This document shows, one piece after another, positions 8,813 to 17,889 of a stretch of 64,000 bases of DNA. Origin of the DNA: UBA3478 sp965662045. GTDB lineage: Bacteria; Bacteroidota; Bacteroidia; Flavobacteriales; Flavobacteriaceae. The translations under genes and the position numbers were made by a program. Within the stretch, counting starts at the first letter, position 1, and each line of letters opens with the position of its first letter. The stretch is from NCBI GenBank assembly GCA_965662045.1, contig CBFIGE010000007.1, forward strand, positions 62,001 to 126,000, read 5' to 3'. A model generated the notes under the pieces. That model was not told the origin of the DNA. It made no database searches and saw nothing but the letters and a program-made list of their open reading frames with translations.

Positions 8813-10240
8813 CTATTCAATCTTTGGGTTGAATCCCTTGGGTAATTTCTGTTTCTCGATATCTATGAGAAATCCATTTATAACAGCGAATTTTATTGCG
8901 TCATCTTTTTTGAGAAAAAAATTGACTTTTTCAACGGCATTACTATAGCCTTTCCCATCTTTTATCCTGTTTAAAATAACATTCTTAAAGGTGTAATTGC
9001 CATTAATATGAGAATAAGTTTTAAAGGCATAGCCCTGTTTTAATAAATCCCATTCTGAAATGTCTTTTAATGAGCCACTATAGGTTTTAGGATGTAAATA
9101 GGTATACCCTTCAGCGTCAAAGGTCTCATAACCATAGTAAGTAGATAAATCTCCGAAATCAACAAGTGTTCCAGAATAACTGAATCCATTTTCACTTGAA
9201 TTTTCAATTTCATTTTGATTTATACCCATATCAACTAGATACATTTTATCTAATAGTGGATAATTTAGATTAACGACTTTTAGATCAAACAATTTGCGGT
9301 CATTCCTAGGTATTTTTTCATAGTCGTCAATATCGTTTTGAGCATATTTTTTTGTTGCAATTTCGTGTAGACTACTTAAAATGATTATAAAATTTAATTT
9401 TCTGATGAATTCTTTTTCACGGTCATTGAAATATCCTCCAGATTCTATCAAGACTAAACTTGTTCCCCAAAGTTGAATATTATCTCCAAAAGCTCTCGGT
9501 TCAAAATCATCACTGTAGCGACCGGCATGTCCACGTGCAATCTTTTGCAGAACTTCATTCATACTCAACACCAGCTTCATGGATTTAGCTCTGTTTTCAT
9601 TAATACTTTTTTCCTCATTGTATGCGGTTGCAAGAAAAGAGATCGTTGCAGGTTTAGAGGTAAATTCTGCATTATAGTATCTGCTTTGATCATGTAAATT
9701 GTACCCAAACTCTGCTTGAAGTGAATCTCTTAATTTTTTTAGGATTCGACTTTCAGGAGACTGTAACCTCAAAGCATCCCTATTAATATCTACACCTAGC
9801 TTATTTCTTCGTTGCCATTTTTTTCCACCATCAGGATTTAACATAGGAACAAAATGAAGATTTAAGGAAGAAAGGAGTGTTTCCCGAAAAGCATTGAGTT
9901 CGTCATCCTGCTGGAAAAATTCAAAAACATCCATTAAAGCTCTTGTGGCAGTTGATTCATTTCCGTGCATTTGAGACCAAAGTAGAACAGTAGTTTCTCC
10001 TCTACCTGCACTGACCAAATAAATGGGTTTACCCTCAATAGAGGTGGTGACTGGTTTTACTTTAAAAACATTTTTATTTTGCCTCTGAAGTTCAGCATAT
10101 ACTAATTGTGGAGCTGTTCTTCGTTGTGAAAACCCATCGACCTTATATTTTTCATAATTATTAAATAGGATATCCTCGAACTCTTGAGCACTGACCAAGA
10201 AGGTAAAAAATAGACATAATGATGTAAGTAACTTATTCAT
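8813..10240 (-). CDS. Secreted M14-family zinc carboxypeptidase
   Basis: 475 residues with a signal peptide (MNKLLTSLCLFFTFLVSAQ). The zinc ligands are seen in SQMHGNEST (His and Glu) and NLHDQS (second His); LNPDGGKKWQRRNKLGVDINRDA carries the substrate-binding Asn-Arg pair; the catalytic Glu is probably in LIESGGY. The C-terminal 180 residues after the catalytic domain are of unknown function. M14 enzymes cut C-terminal residues from peptides or, in the MpaA group, murein tripeptides. Its start overlaps the amidase stop by 8 bases, so both are likely made together and act in the periplasm on cell-wall material. A second, shorter paralogue lies at 42982-44043. Confidence 0.88.
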   Translation of the reverse strand: MNKLLTSLCLFFTFLVSAQEFEDILFNNYEKYKVDGFSQRRTAPQLVYAELQRQNKNVFKVKPVTTSIEGKPIYLVSAGRGETTVLLWSQMHGNESTATRALMDVFEFFQQDDELNAFRETLLSSLNLHFVPMLNPDGGKKWQRRNKLGVDINRDALRLQSPESRILKKLRDSLQAEFGYNLHDQSRYYNAEFTSKPATISFLATAYNEEKSINENRAKSMKLVLSMNEVLQKIARGHAGRYSDDFEPRAFGDNIQLWGTSLVLIESGGYFNDREKEFIRKLNFIIILSSLHEIATKKYAQNDIDDYEKIPRNDRKLFDLKVVNLNYPLLDKMYLVDMGINQNEIENSSENGFSYSGTLVDFGDLSTYYGYETFDAEGYTYLHPKTYSGSLKDISEWDLLKQGYAFKTYSHINGNYTFKNVILNRIKDGKGYSNAVEKVNFFLKKDDAIKFAVINGFLIDIEKQKLPKGFNPKIE

Positions 10241-10910
10241 TTACAATAGTTTTTAGATTTAATTTTCGGGATTTTCGATGTATCGTTTTTAAAAATTTTG
10301 ATCCTGGGTCGACCTTTATTGTTCTGTAATTTTTGTTTTTTTCAAGCCATAGGCTGTTTTCTTCGAAATTTTGGTATTGCGAATGTCCTATGACATATTC
10401 TATCGGATGTTTTTCACTTAAGTATTCAACTAAATATTTATTGGCCCGAATTTGCGATCTTGTCAAAGGCGTGTCTTCTGTACCCCCTACATTTTCAATT
10501 CCAATAGAGTTGTAATTTAATCCTATGACATGACGGGCCATATGATTTTCAGGCATGAGACGATATATACTCCCTTCTGGACTTACTAAAAATTGTACAG
10601 AAACATTAAGTTGACTTTCTTTCTTTAAGTCGGCTCTACTATTGGGTAATTCTTCATTATAAAAAGCTTGAAAAGAACCTTCTGTTGTTGGAATAAAGGT
10701 ATAGTGAATCACAATGATTTTCGGAGTGATTTCAATGTTATCGACTTTTTTACCGTAATGGTCTTCGATGTATTTTTTAGTCATTTTCACTCTAGTCTCA
10801 CTAAAAAGTATTGGTCTGTCAATTATTTCGAAAGAACTTGAGCATGAATATTGTGAAATACTTAAAACACAGATAAGACCAAATTTTTTAAATAAAAAAG
10901 ATGGAGTCAT
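10233..10910 (-). CDS. N-acetylmuramoyl-L-alanine amidase (amidase_2 fold), exported
   Basis: About 225 residues from ATG 10910 (MTPSFLFKKFGLICVL), chosen because it begins an export signal; the frame is open to 10961. A Cys at residue 23 (SQYSC) might be lipidated, but the lipobox is atypical. The PGRP/AmpD-like core shows zinc-ligand candidates in KIIVIHYT and YVIGHSQYQ, plus the NYNSIGIENVGG strand typical of amidase_2. The enzyme splits the bond between N-acetylmuramic acid and L-alanine in peptidoglycan fragments. It is the first gene of a two-gene unit with the M14 peptidase. Specificity for intact wall or for released muropeptides is unknown. Confidence 0.85.
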   Translation of the reverse strand: MTPSFLFKKFGLICVLSISQYSCSSSFEIIDRPILFSETRVKMTKKYIEDHYGKKVDNIEITPKIIVIHYTFIPTTEGSFQAFYNEELPNSRADLKKESQLNVSVQFLVSPEGSIYRLMPENHMARHVIGLNYNSIGIENVGGTEDTPLTRSQIRANKYLVEYLSEKHPIEYVIGHSQYQNFEENSLWLEKNKNYRTIKVDPGSKFLKTIHRKSRKLNLKTIVNE

Positions 10911-11032
10911 CTTTTTTTCCCATTTACACCACATTAATAAGTGTTTTGACAACATAAACAAGATTTTGTTTTAAGGTAATTTCTAAGTTTGAACAAAAGA
11001 TATCAAATTATCTCTTTTAGTGTTCATTATAA

Positions 11033-11062
11033 GCCTCCAATCCCAAAACGGAGGCTTTTTTT
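11033..11062. terminator. Hairpin terminator downstream of menB
   Basis: A perfect 6-bp GC-rich stem (GCCTCC at 11033-11038, GGAGGC at 11050-11055) is followed on the plus strand by seven T. Read on the minus strand, as needed after menB, the stem is preceded by A7 and followed only by TTATAAT. It may therefore be a bidirectional element that works better rightward, although no rightward gene precedes it. Confidence 0.55.
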
Positions 11063-11894
11063 ATGAAATCCATTGATCTTTTTTGAAATTTCTTCGTCTT
11101 TTCTCTAAAAAGGCATCTCTACCTTCCTTTGCTTCTTCTGTCATATAGGCTAATCGTGTTGCCTCACCTGCAAAAATTTGTTGTCCTACCATTCCATCAT
11201 CTGTAAGGTTCATTGCATATTTTAACATCTTAATTGAAGTTGGTGACTTTTCTAGAATCTCTTTTGCCCATTGTAGGGCTGTTGATTCTAATTCATCATG
11301 AGTGACAACTTCGTTAACCATTCCCATATCTTGAGCTTCTTTAGCTGAATAATTTCTTCCTAAAAAGAAAATTTCTCGCGCTTTTTTTTGTCCGACGAGT
11401 TTGGCTAAATACGCCGAACCATAACCTCCATCGAAACTTGTTACATCAGCATCTGTTTGTTTAAAAATGGCGTGTTCGGCACTAGCAATACTCAAATCGC
11501 AAACTACGTGAAGAGAATGTCCTCCACCCACGGCCCATCCATTGACAACAGCAATCACTACCTTAGGCATAAATCTTATTAAACGTTGAACCTCCAATAT
11601 GTTTAGACGATGATTTCCGTCACCGCCAACATATCCTCTTTCACCACGCGCTTTTTGATCTCCTCCACTACAAAAGGCATGAACTCCATCTTTTGGTGAG
11701 GGGCCTTCACCGGTAAGAATCACTACACCAATATTAGGATCTTCAGAAACATTGTAAAAAGCCTCGTAGAGCTCCGAGGTCGTTTTCGGCCTAAATGCAT
11801 TCCTTACCTCAGGCCTATTGATGGCAATTCGAGCAGTGTTACCACTTTTTTTAAATGTAATATCTTCAAATTCTTTAACTGTTTTCCAATTCAT
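11061..11894 (-). CDS. menB: 1,4-dihydroxy-2-naphthoyl-CoA synthase
   Basis: 277 residues of the crotonase superfamily. MenB-specific features are the GGDQKARGERGYVGGDG segment, VVNGWAVGGGHSLHVVCDL forming the oxyanion hole, and the TDADVTSFDGGYGSAYLAKLVG loop with the catalytic Asp/Tyr region, ending in RRRNFKKDQWIS. It closes the naphthoate ring from succinylbenzoyl-CoA in menaquinone synthesis. No other men gene lies in the window, so the pathway is split on this chromosome. The start overlaps the stop of the glycosyltransferase gene by 20 bases, suggesting a shared leftward transcript with it and the helicase. Confidence 0.96.
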   Translation of the reverse strand: MNWKTVKEFEDITFKKSGNTARIAINRPEVRNAFRPKTTSELYEAFYNVSEDPNIGVVILTGEGPSPKDGVHAFCSGGDQKARGERGYVGGDGNHRLNILEVQRLIRFMPKVVIAVVNGWAVGGGHSLHVVCDLSIASAEHAIFKQTDADVTSFDGGYGSAYLAKLVGQKKAREIFFLGRNYSAKEAQDMGMVNEVVTHDELESTALQWAKEILEKSPTSIKMLKYAMNLTDDGMVGQQIFAGEATRLAYMTEEAKEGRDAFLEKRRRNFKKDQWIS

Positions 11895-13101
11895 TTTTGA
11901 TGTCCTTGTAGCGTTGTTTGTATTGAATGTATTTAGAGAAATACTTGTCTTTATTTAACTGATTTTGCCATAATAGATCAATTAGCAAATGTTTAGTTCT
12001 GTGCGCCTCTCTAAAAGTATTAAGATAATGCAATTGTTCTACATGTGCTTTATACCATTTTGAACTGAAGTCTGACAAACAGCTATTTTGAATTTCAACA
12101 TAGGCTGCATTTAATTTTTTGTCGGTATAGAGTTGTGAGATTTTGTCTATCAAGTTTTCTTTAGAAGTACATGCTTGTTTTTGTAAGTCATACGGGAAGC
12201 CTTCAAAGGCAATTTGAGAACCTATTGTAACTGTTTTTGTTTCTAGACCTGTCATAACTTTACCTTTTAGGCCTGCTCCATAATTAAGAGGCGCTAAATT
12301 CAGTTTGTAAGAACTCATAGTCTGCTTTATATCTTTAGTCCATCCTTTATAGCTCATTCTTTCAGGAGTATTTGTAAATAGAGATTTGGGATAATCACGT
12401 CCGTATATATGAAGTTCGACCTCTCTTAATTTATTGGCCAGAATTGGCCAGATTTCTTTTTGTAGATATTTTACAGCATCGACATTGGGCTTGTGTTGTC
12501 CGTTTCCAACAAAGATTAGATGTTTTCTTTCTTCTATGTTCAATGCATTCTGAGCGGGAGATTGCTTTAAAAAAGGTAAATAAGCGAGTTGTGAATCACT
12601 TACGTTTAGTTCTTTTGAGAGAAGATCAATTTCTGTTTTTGAAATAATCAGACTTAAATCTGCACTTAAAATGGCTTTGACTTCTCTGTTGAACAAAGGT
12701 TGAGATTTATAGTTTGTCTTTTTTTGTCTTGCGTATCGCAAAAAATGAAGATCTTCAGTGTTTAAAACAAGTAATGCATCAGGTACAACTTCTTTGCATT
12801 GCCATGCGAATTGTTCATAACTATTTATTCGATCGAAAATGACAATTTGCGGCTGTAAATCTTTTAGAAACTCTTGGAATGAAGAACAGTTTAAGTGTAC
12901 TGAGGTTGTTTGAATTTGATGAGCGCCAAAATCAAAACTATAAGGTGTTTTTTTAGACGTTGAAGCGAAATGAACCTTGAAATTTTCGGCTTTTAAAAAA
13001 AGTAAATAATCGATCAGATGTCTACCCGCAGCAGTCGTTTCTGGTTCAGGATATCGATGCCCAATACATAAAATCTCTATTTGTTTAGATTCGCTCTGCA
13101 A
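11875..13101 (-). CDS. Glycosyltransferase, GT4/GT-B-like
   Basis: 408 residues. The C-terminal half has GT-B nucleotide-sugar features: HLIFVGNGQHKPNVDAVKYL, then the NYGAGLKGKVMTGLETKTVTIGSQIAFEGFPYD block with the conserved G-G-K-K and E positions of GT4-type enzymes. The N-terminal half has GHRYPEPETTAAGRHLIDYL, typical of the acceptor-binding domain. Acceptor and sugar are unknown. There is no polysaccharide cluster around it; it sits between a helicase (17-base overlap) and menB (20-base overlap). The last 70 residues are lysine-rich and variable. Confidence 0.75.
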   Translation of the reverse strand: MQSESKQIEILCIGHRYPEPETTAAGRHLIDYLLFLKAENFKVHFASTSKKTPYSFDFGAHQIQTTSVHLNCSSFQEFLKDLQPQIVIFDRINSYEQFAWQCKEVVPDALLVLNTEDLHFLRYARQKKTNYKSQPLFNREVKAILSADLSLIISKTEIDLLSKELNVSDSQLAYLPFLKQSPAQNALNIEERKHLIFVGNGQHKPNVDAVKYLQKEIWPILANKLREVELHIYGRDYPKSLFTNTPERMSYKGWTKDIKQTMSSYKLNLAPLNYGAGLKGKVMTGLETKTVTIGSQIAFEGFPYDLQKQACTSKENLIDKISQLYTDKKLNAAYVEIQNSCLSDFSSKWYKAHVEQLHYLNTFREAHRTKHLLIDLLWQNQLNKDKYFSKYIQYKQRYKDIKNELENS

Positions 13102-14581
13102 ATATTTTAGTAATTCTTGATTTTAATTTCTTGTTGTAATCTTCTACTAACCATTCCTTATAGTTAGTGGTGTTGTTCATTATACAATAAGAATATTGCT
13201 TTATCCTGAAATCGATTTCTTCTTTCAGTAATTTTGCTAAAATTCGTGCATCGAAAATATCATCCGCATTCTCGATGCAAATCTGTGCATGTTGGTCTAT
13301 ACTTTTTTCTAATACCACCTTGGACTTTAGTCCTTGTGCGAATACCTTCTTATACTCTTCTTTAACATTGAATTCTAAGTTTTCGCTTTTTGAAAATTTT
13401 GTTTTCAATTCTGTCGGCATAACGTATTCAAATTCACGTTCAATGTCTTCATCATTTTTAATGTTTTCTAAGAAGAAATCAGGAAAATGAAAAATTTCTT
13501 GCCAGTCCAGTGGAATATCCCAAGGGCCAAAACGGGCCAAATTATTTCCGAGGTCAATGACATTAAAATCTGATTTGGTTTTTAGAATTCTAGAACCTCT
13601 TCCTATCATTTGGAAATATAAGGTCAAAGATCTAGTTGCTCGGTTTAGAATTATAGTTTTAACAGTCGGCTCATCGAAGCCTGTCGTTAAGATACTTACA
13701 GAAGTTAATATGGCATCTGGAGTACTAGAAAACCATTCTAAAATTTCTTTGCGTTCAGTTGCTGAATTTTTGTTGTCTAAATGTCTTATTGGTAAACCTG
13801 CTTTTTTAAAGTACTCGTAGACCATAAAAGAGGCGTAAATACCATTGTTAAAGATCAGTGTTTTGGTCCCACTCGCTACTTCATTGTAGGCTGAAAGGAG
13901 TTTTTGTAACATACTCTGATTAGAGTAGAATTCATCACTACTTTTTACGGTATAATCTCCATTAATACCTAGTTTGAGACTTCCTAAACTCAGGTTGTAA
14001 TTGTAAATATTGGCCTTAGCCAAAAAGCCTTTTTCTATAAGTGATTTTATAGACTCTCCTATAATGAGTTTTTGAAAGAAATCTTTAAGCGGTAGTTTAA
14101 TGTTAGAACTTAACGGAGTCGCTGTTACACCAAGGATTCGAGAATTGTCAAAATACTTGAATAATTTACGAAAGGCATTGTAATGTGCTTCATCAACAAT
14201 AACAAGACCAATATTACTCAACGTAAATTTTTTATCGATAATACGATTATTGAGTGTTTCGACCATGGCGACATAACACTGATATTCATCAGTTTCATTC
14301 ACTTCTTTTACGTCACTACCTATAATTTTATTGGACACTCCAAATTCATGGAGCATTTTAGAGGTTTGTTTGCTCAATTCAATCCTATGAGTCAAAACAA
14401 CTACTTTAGTATTAGTTTTCTCAATAAACCTTCTGGTTATTTCACTAAATATTACTGTTTTTCCTCCGCCTGTTGGCAACTGGTACAATAAATTACAATT
14501 TTCAGTCAATTCTTCAAATGCAGTGAAAATTTTGGTTAGATCGTTATTTTGATATTGATAAAGTTCTTTTTTGCTATGCAT
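13085..14581 (-). CDS. Superfamily 2 DEAD/DEAH helicase
   Basis: About 498 residues from ATG 14581 (MHSKKELYQYQ), preferred over an upstream in-frame start at 14617. Helicase motifs appear in order: Walker A LPTGGGKT, Ib VVVLTHRIELSKQ, Walker B VIVDEAHYN, motif III GVTATP, motif IV LIFNNG, motif V TSVSILTTGFDEP and motif VI YFQMIGRGSR. The pattern is of the RadD/type III restriction ResIII group. The C-terminal 130 residues are charged and unassigned. It may act in DNA repair; no methylase or restriction partner is nearby, so a restriction role is unlikely. Confidence 0.88.
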   Translation of the reverse strand: MHSKKELYQYQNNDLTKIFTAFEELTENCNLLYQLPTGGGKTVIFSEITRRFIEKTNTKVVVLTHRIELSKQTSKMLHEFGVSNKIIGSDVKEVNETDEYQCYVAMVETLNNRIIDKKFTLSNIGLVIVDEAHYNAFRKLFKYFDNSRILGVTATPLSSNIKLPLKDFFQKLIIGESIKSLIEKGFLAKANIYNYNLSLGSLKLGINGDYTVKSSDEFYSNQSMLQKLLSAYNEVASGTKTLIFNNGIYASFMVYEYFKKAGLPIRHLDNKNSATERKEILEWFSSTPDAILTSVSILTTGFDEPTVKTIILNRATRSLTLYFQMIGRGSRILKTKSDFNVIDLGNNLARFGPWDIPLDWQEIFHFPDFFLENIKNDEDIEREFEYVMPTELKTKFSKSENLEFNVKEEYKKVFAQGLKSKVVLEKSIDQHAQICIENADDIFDARILAKLLKEEIDFRIKQYSYCIMNNTTNYKEWLVEDYNKKLKSRITKIFAERI

Positions 14582-14750
14582 TGAAACGTTGGCCAAATTG
14601 AAAAACAATAGTTGCAAAAATAATAGAAAATCTATGTTTACAAGTGATCTTTTTGAAATTTAAATGATGATAACTTCTTGATAACCTTTTTGAGAAGGAC
14701 TTGATTTTGTTTAACAATCCATTTAATTAGAGGTAACCAAATTAGATTAC

Positions 14751-15614
14751 ATGCGACAGCTCAAAATTGTAAAACAAGTAACAAATAGAGAGTCAAAATC
14801 CTTAGACAAATACCTCAACGATATCAGTAAAATTGATTTAATTACAGCTGATGAAGAAGTTGAATTGGCACAGCGAATTAGACAAGGCGACCAAAAGGCA
14901 TTGGAAAAATTAACCAATGCCAACCTGCGCTTTGTCGTTTCTGTAGCTAAACAATATCAGAATCAAGGTTTGAAGCTTCCTGATTTAATTAACGAAGGTA
15001 ATCTTGGTTTAGTCAAGGCGGCGCAGCGTTTTGATGAAACACGAGGATTTAAATTCATTTCCTATGCGGTATGGTGGATTAGACAAAGTATTCTTCACGC
15101 TCTAGCTGAACAATCGAGAATTGTTCGTTTACCTTTGAACAAAATCGGTGCGATAAACAAAATCAACAAGACCTTTTCTTATTTAGAACAGGCACATGAG
15201 AGGCCACCTTCAGCAGAAGAAATTGCTGACGAACTAGATATGACTATAACAGAAGTAAAGCAATCTCTTAAAAATGCTGGGAGACACGTTTCTATGGACG
15301 CTCCGTTTGAAGAAGGTGAATCTTCTAATTTGTATGATGTTTTGCAGCATGGTGAATCTCCAAACCCTGAAGGCTCGTTAATTAACGAATCTTTGAATAC
15401 TGAGATAGGTAGGATTTTAAACACGCTTAACGATAAAGAAGAAAAAGTGGTTAGATTGTTTTTTGGAATAGACCAAAAGTCACCAAAAAGTCTAGATGAA
15501 ATTGGACAAGAATTTGATCTTACAAGGGAACGTGTTCGTCAAATAAGAGAGAAAGCTTTGAGAAAATTAAAAAAGCATGCTGATAATCCTTTGTTAAAAT
15601 CATTTTTAGGATAA
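14751..15614 (+). CDS. rpoD: Primary RNA polymerase sigma factor (RpoD/SigA type)
   Basis: 287 residues, the length usual for the Bacteroidota housekeeping sigma, which lacks most of region 1.1. Region 1.2 is SLDKYLNDISKIDLITADEE; region 2 shows NLRFVVSVAKQYQNQGLKLPD, LINEGNLGLVKAAQRFDETRG and FISYAVWWIRQSILHAL; region 3 follows; region 4.2 ends with DEIGQEFDLTRERVRQIREKALRKLK. It directs RNA polymerase to TAnnTTTG-type promoters in this phylum. The preceding 130 bp hold no gene; a promoter there was not clear by eye. Confidence 0.96.
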   Translation: MRQLKIVKQVTNRESKSLDKYLNDISKIDLITADEEVELAQRIRQGDQKALEKLTNANLRFVVSVAKQYQNQGLKLPDLINEGNLGLVKAAQRFDETRGFKFISYAVWWIRQSILHALAEQSRIVRLPLNKIGAINKINKTFSYLEQAHERPPSAEEIADELDMTITEVKQSLKNAGRHVSMDAPFEEGESSNLYDVLQHGESPNPEGSLINESLNTEIGRILNTLNDKEEKVVRLFFGIDQKSPKSLDEIGQEFDLTRERVRQIREKALRKLKKHADNPLLKSFLG

Positions 15615-15710
15615 CTATAATTCTATATTTTCTATCTGAGCGTCTGATAAAAGACCATTTAGAGCAATTAAAAATTGAACATACGGCTCACCAAATTGAT
15701 CATAATGCAT
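15615..15710 (-). CDS. 31-residue ORF overlapping the next small gene; possible frameshifted C-terminus
   Basis: ATG at 15710 opens a 31-codon frame (begins MHYDQFGEPY) ending in TAG next to the rpoD stop. Its first 11 bases overlap the end of the 104-residue ORF in another frame. Residue composition looks protein-like. It is either a tiny translationally coupled gene or the true C-terminus of the upstream ORF displaced by a one-base frame change near 15700. I do not recognise a family. Confidence 0.35.
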   Translation of the reverse strand: MHYDQFGEPYVQFLIALNGLLSDAQIENIEL

Positions 15711-16014
15711 AATCGTCGTTTTTAAGTTTAAGGACCTGATCTATATATGCTTGCCCCAATGATGCTAATAGCTGAAATCTATTTTTTTTAGTATTAGCTT
15801 TTATCATAGCACTTAAAATGTGTATTAAATCCAAGTCGTTTAATTGTTTGCTTACATTCATTTGATTGTTTATGAGCCTATGTATGGCTATTGGGTGATT
15901 CGCCTTTGCATATTTTGCCAAGGTTAAGATGAATTTGACATGAATATTTCTTATTTTGAAAGGGTATTTCGCAGGTTCTAAATTTGCGAAGTGATGTATG
16001 TTATTTATCATCAT
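15700..16014 (-). CDS. Small hypothetical protein
   Basis: 104 residues, not recognised. It is rich in Ile, Leu, Asn, Lys and His and predicted mostly helical (KFILTLAKYAKANHPIAIHRL, LDLIHILSAMIKANTKK), with no signal peptide or membrane helix. It ends LKLKNDDYAL, and a second frame continues directly. It is convergent with rpoD and divergent from the M19 dipeptidase gene. It could be a genuine small helical protein or the N-terminal part of a frameshifted gene of about 135 residues. Confidence 0.5.
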   Translation of the reverse strand: MMINNIHHFANLEPAKYPFKIRNIHVKFILTLAKYAKANHPIAIHRLINNQMNVSKQLNDLDLIHILSAMIKANTKKNRFQLLASLGQAYIDQVLKLKNDDYAL

Positions 16015-16083
16015 ATTCCAAAGGCTTACTCAATATAAATAACGTAGTTTATGTAATTTTTGTATAATTAATAAAACAAAAAA

Positions 16084-17373
16084 ATGAGATATTTAAGAAT
16101 CACTTCTGTACTTTTTGCAAGCACCTATCTTTTTTCTTGTCAAAATGAGACTAAAACAGAAACTTTTGACGAGATGGTTAAACGAGTACATGCTGAAGTC
16201 ATAACTATTGATACGCACTGTGATATCAATGTTTCAAATTTCACTAAGGATTCCAATTATACCAAACGCCTAAATACTCAGGTTGACATTCCTAAAATGA
16301 AGGAGGGTGGTCTGGACGTAGCTTGGTTCATCGTTTATACTGGACAAGGGGAACTCAATGAAGAAGGATATGCTAAAGCAAAAGAAAATGCATATTCTAA
16401 ATTCGAGGCAATAGCGAACTTAACAAGTCAATTTGCCCCTGAAGAAATTGAGCTCGCGCGTTCAAGCCAAGAGGTTTTTGAAATTATAGATCGAGGTAAC
16501 CTTGTGGCTATGATTGGTGTGGAGAACGCCTACCCTATTGGAACGGATTTAAGCGAAGTAGAACGCTATCACGAATTAGGCGCACGGTATATATCTCTGG
16601 CGCATAATGGTCACAGTCAATTTTCAGATTCTAATACGGGTGAACGTGATGGTGTATGGCTCCACGACGGTTTGAGTGAATTAGGCGAGCAAATGGTTGC
16701 TGAAATGAATCGTTTAGGAATTATGATTGACATATCCCACCCCTCTAAAGAAGCCATAAAAGATATGGTTAGCTTGTCAAAAGCACCCATCATTGCATCA
16801 CATTCTTCTGCTCGTGCATTGTGTGATCACAGTCGAAATTTAGATGACGAGCAGTTGATGTCGATAAAAGAAAACGGTGGAGTTGTGCAGACGGTTGCGT
16901 TTAGCTCATATCTGAATACGGAAAAACACAATATCTATTCTTCTTATCTATCTGAAATAGAGACCTCAATTAAAGATTCATTACAAATTGAGATTCCTCC
17001 TCGAAGAAGCTGGAGTCAAATGAATGATAGTCAAATTCAAGAAGCTATGGATAATTATCGTAAAGTACGAGACTTGGCCTCAGAAATAGCAGCAAATGAT
17101 GAAAATGCACCAGAGGCAGTCTCAGTAAAAGACTTCGTAGATCATATCGACTATATGGTTGAACTCATTGGAATTAATCACGTTGGAATAAGCAGTGATT
17201 TCGACGGTGGTGGAGGTATTCAAGGTTGGAAAGATGCTTCAGAAACAGAAAATGTCACTCGTGAATTATTGGAACGTGGGTATACTGAGGATCATATTAA
17301 AAAACTTTGGGGGCTTAATTTACTTCGGGTTTTAGACGAGGTTCAGGCCGTTGCTAAAAAACTTCAGAAATAA
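16084..17373 (+). CDS. Membrane dipeptidase (peptidase family M19), lipoprotein
   Basis: 429 residues. The N-terminus is a lipoprotein signal (MRYLRITSVLFASTYLFSC, Cys at about residue 19). M19 landmarks are TIDTHCDIN (zinc His and Asp), GVENAYPIG (bridging Glu), ARYISLAHNGHS, DISHPSKEAIKDM (His), IIASHSSARALCDHSRNLDD (His and Arg) and HVGISSDFDGGGG (Asp). It hydrolyses dipeptides, including D-amino-acid-containing ones, on the outside of the inner membrane or in the periplasm. It fits the other cell-wall-peptide enzymes in the window, though it is a single gene here. Confidence 0.93.
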   Translation: MRYLRITSVLFASTYLFSCQNETKTETFDEMVKRVHAEVITIDTHCDINVSNFTKDSNYTKRLNTQVDIPKMKEGGLDVAWFIVYTGQGELNEEGYAKAKENAYSKFEAIANLTSQFAPEEIELARSSQEVFEIIDRGNLVAMIGVENAYPIGTDLSEVERYHELGARYISLAHNGHSQFSDSNTGERDGVWLHDGLSELGEQMVAEMNRLGIMIDISHPSKEAIKDMVSLSKAPIIASHSSARALCDHSRNLDDEQLMSIKENGGVVQTVAFSSYLNTEKHNIYSSYLSEIETSIKDSLQIEIPPRRSWSQMNDSQIQEAMDNYRKVRDLASEIAANDENAPEAVSVKDFVDHIDYMVELIGINHVGISSDFDGGGGIQGWKDASETENVTRELLERGYTEDHIKKLWGLNLLRVLDEVQAVAKKLQK

Positions 17374-17375
17374 GC

Positions 17376-17786
17376 TTAAGAATTGGAGTTAGAAAGTCGG
17401 TCTTTTACGAATTCTATTTCTTTTTTACCGTGCGGATAAGGCTTGCCATCCTTATCTAAATTCACTATGATGATATTGTCTACGATAATAATAGTTTCGT
17501 GTGTCATTTTGTTTCTGACCTCAGAATTCAAAGTGATTGAGCTCGTGCCAAAGGAGACCACTTCTATTCCAATTTCGACGATATCGCCTAGCATAGCAGA
17601 ACTTAGAAAGTTAATTTCAGAGATGTATTTAGTAACCAATCGTTTATTCTCCAATTGTATGATGCTGTAAAGTATAGCTTCTTCATCAATCCAACTGAGT
17701 ACTTTACCTCCGAACAGAGTACCATTGGCGTTTAAATCTTCTGGTTTTACTATTCGTCTACTGTGAAATTTCATTTTTTGTTGCAA
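17376..17786 (-). CDS. Acyl-CoA thioesterase, hotdog fold
   Basis: 136 residues of the YciA/BACH-like acyl-CoA thioesterase group. The hallmark NANGTLFGGKVLSWIDEEA (active-site Asn, Gly-Gly, Asp) is at residues 19-37, followed by LVTKYISEINFLSSAMLGDIVEIG and a final NIIIVNLDKDGKPYPHG strand. It probably hydrolyses acyl-CoA in the cytoplasm; chain-length preference is unknown. Convergent with the M19 gene, two bases between stops. Confidence 0.9.
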   Translation of the reverse strand: MQQKMKFHSRRIVKPEDLNANGTLFGGKVLSWIDEEAILYSIIQLENKRLVTKYISEINFLSSAMLGDIVEIGIEVVSFGTSSITLNSEVRNKMTHETIIIVDNIIIVNLDKDGKPYPHGKKEIEFVKDRLSNSNS

Positions 17787-17889
17787 ATTTAATAAAGCTG
17801 CGAAGTTAATTACGCTGTTTAAAAGATGTTTTTTTAATAATGGTAGATGAACTTGAAAGCTATTATCTTTAAGTCAAATCGAGAATAAA

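Noticed and set aside
14618..14750. tRNA or regulatory RNA before rpoD
   Set aside because: No cloverleaf or conserved RNA structure visible; AT-rich spacer only.
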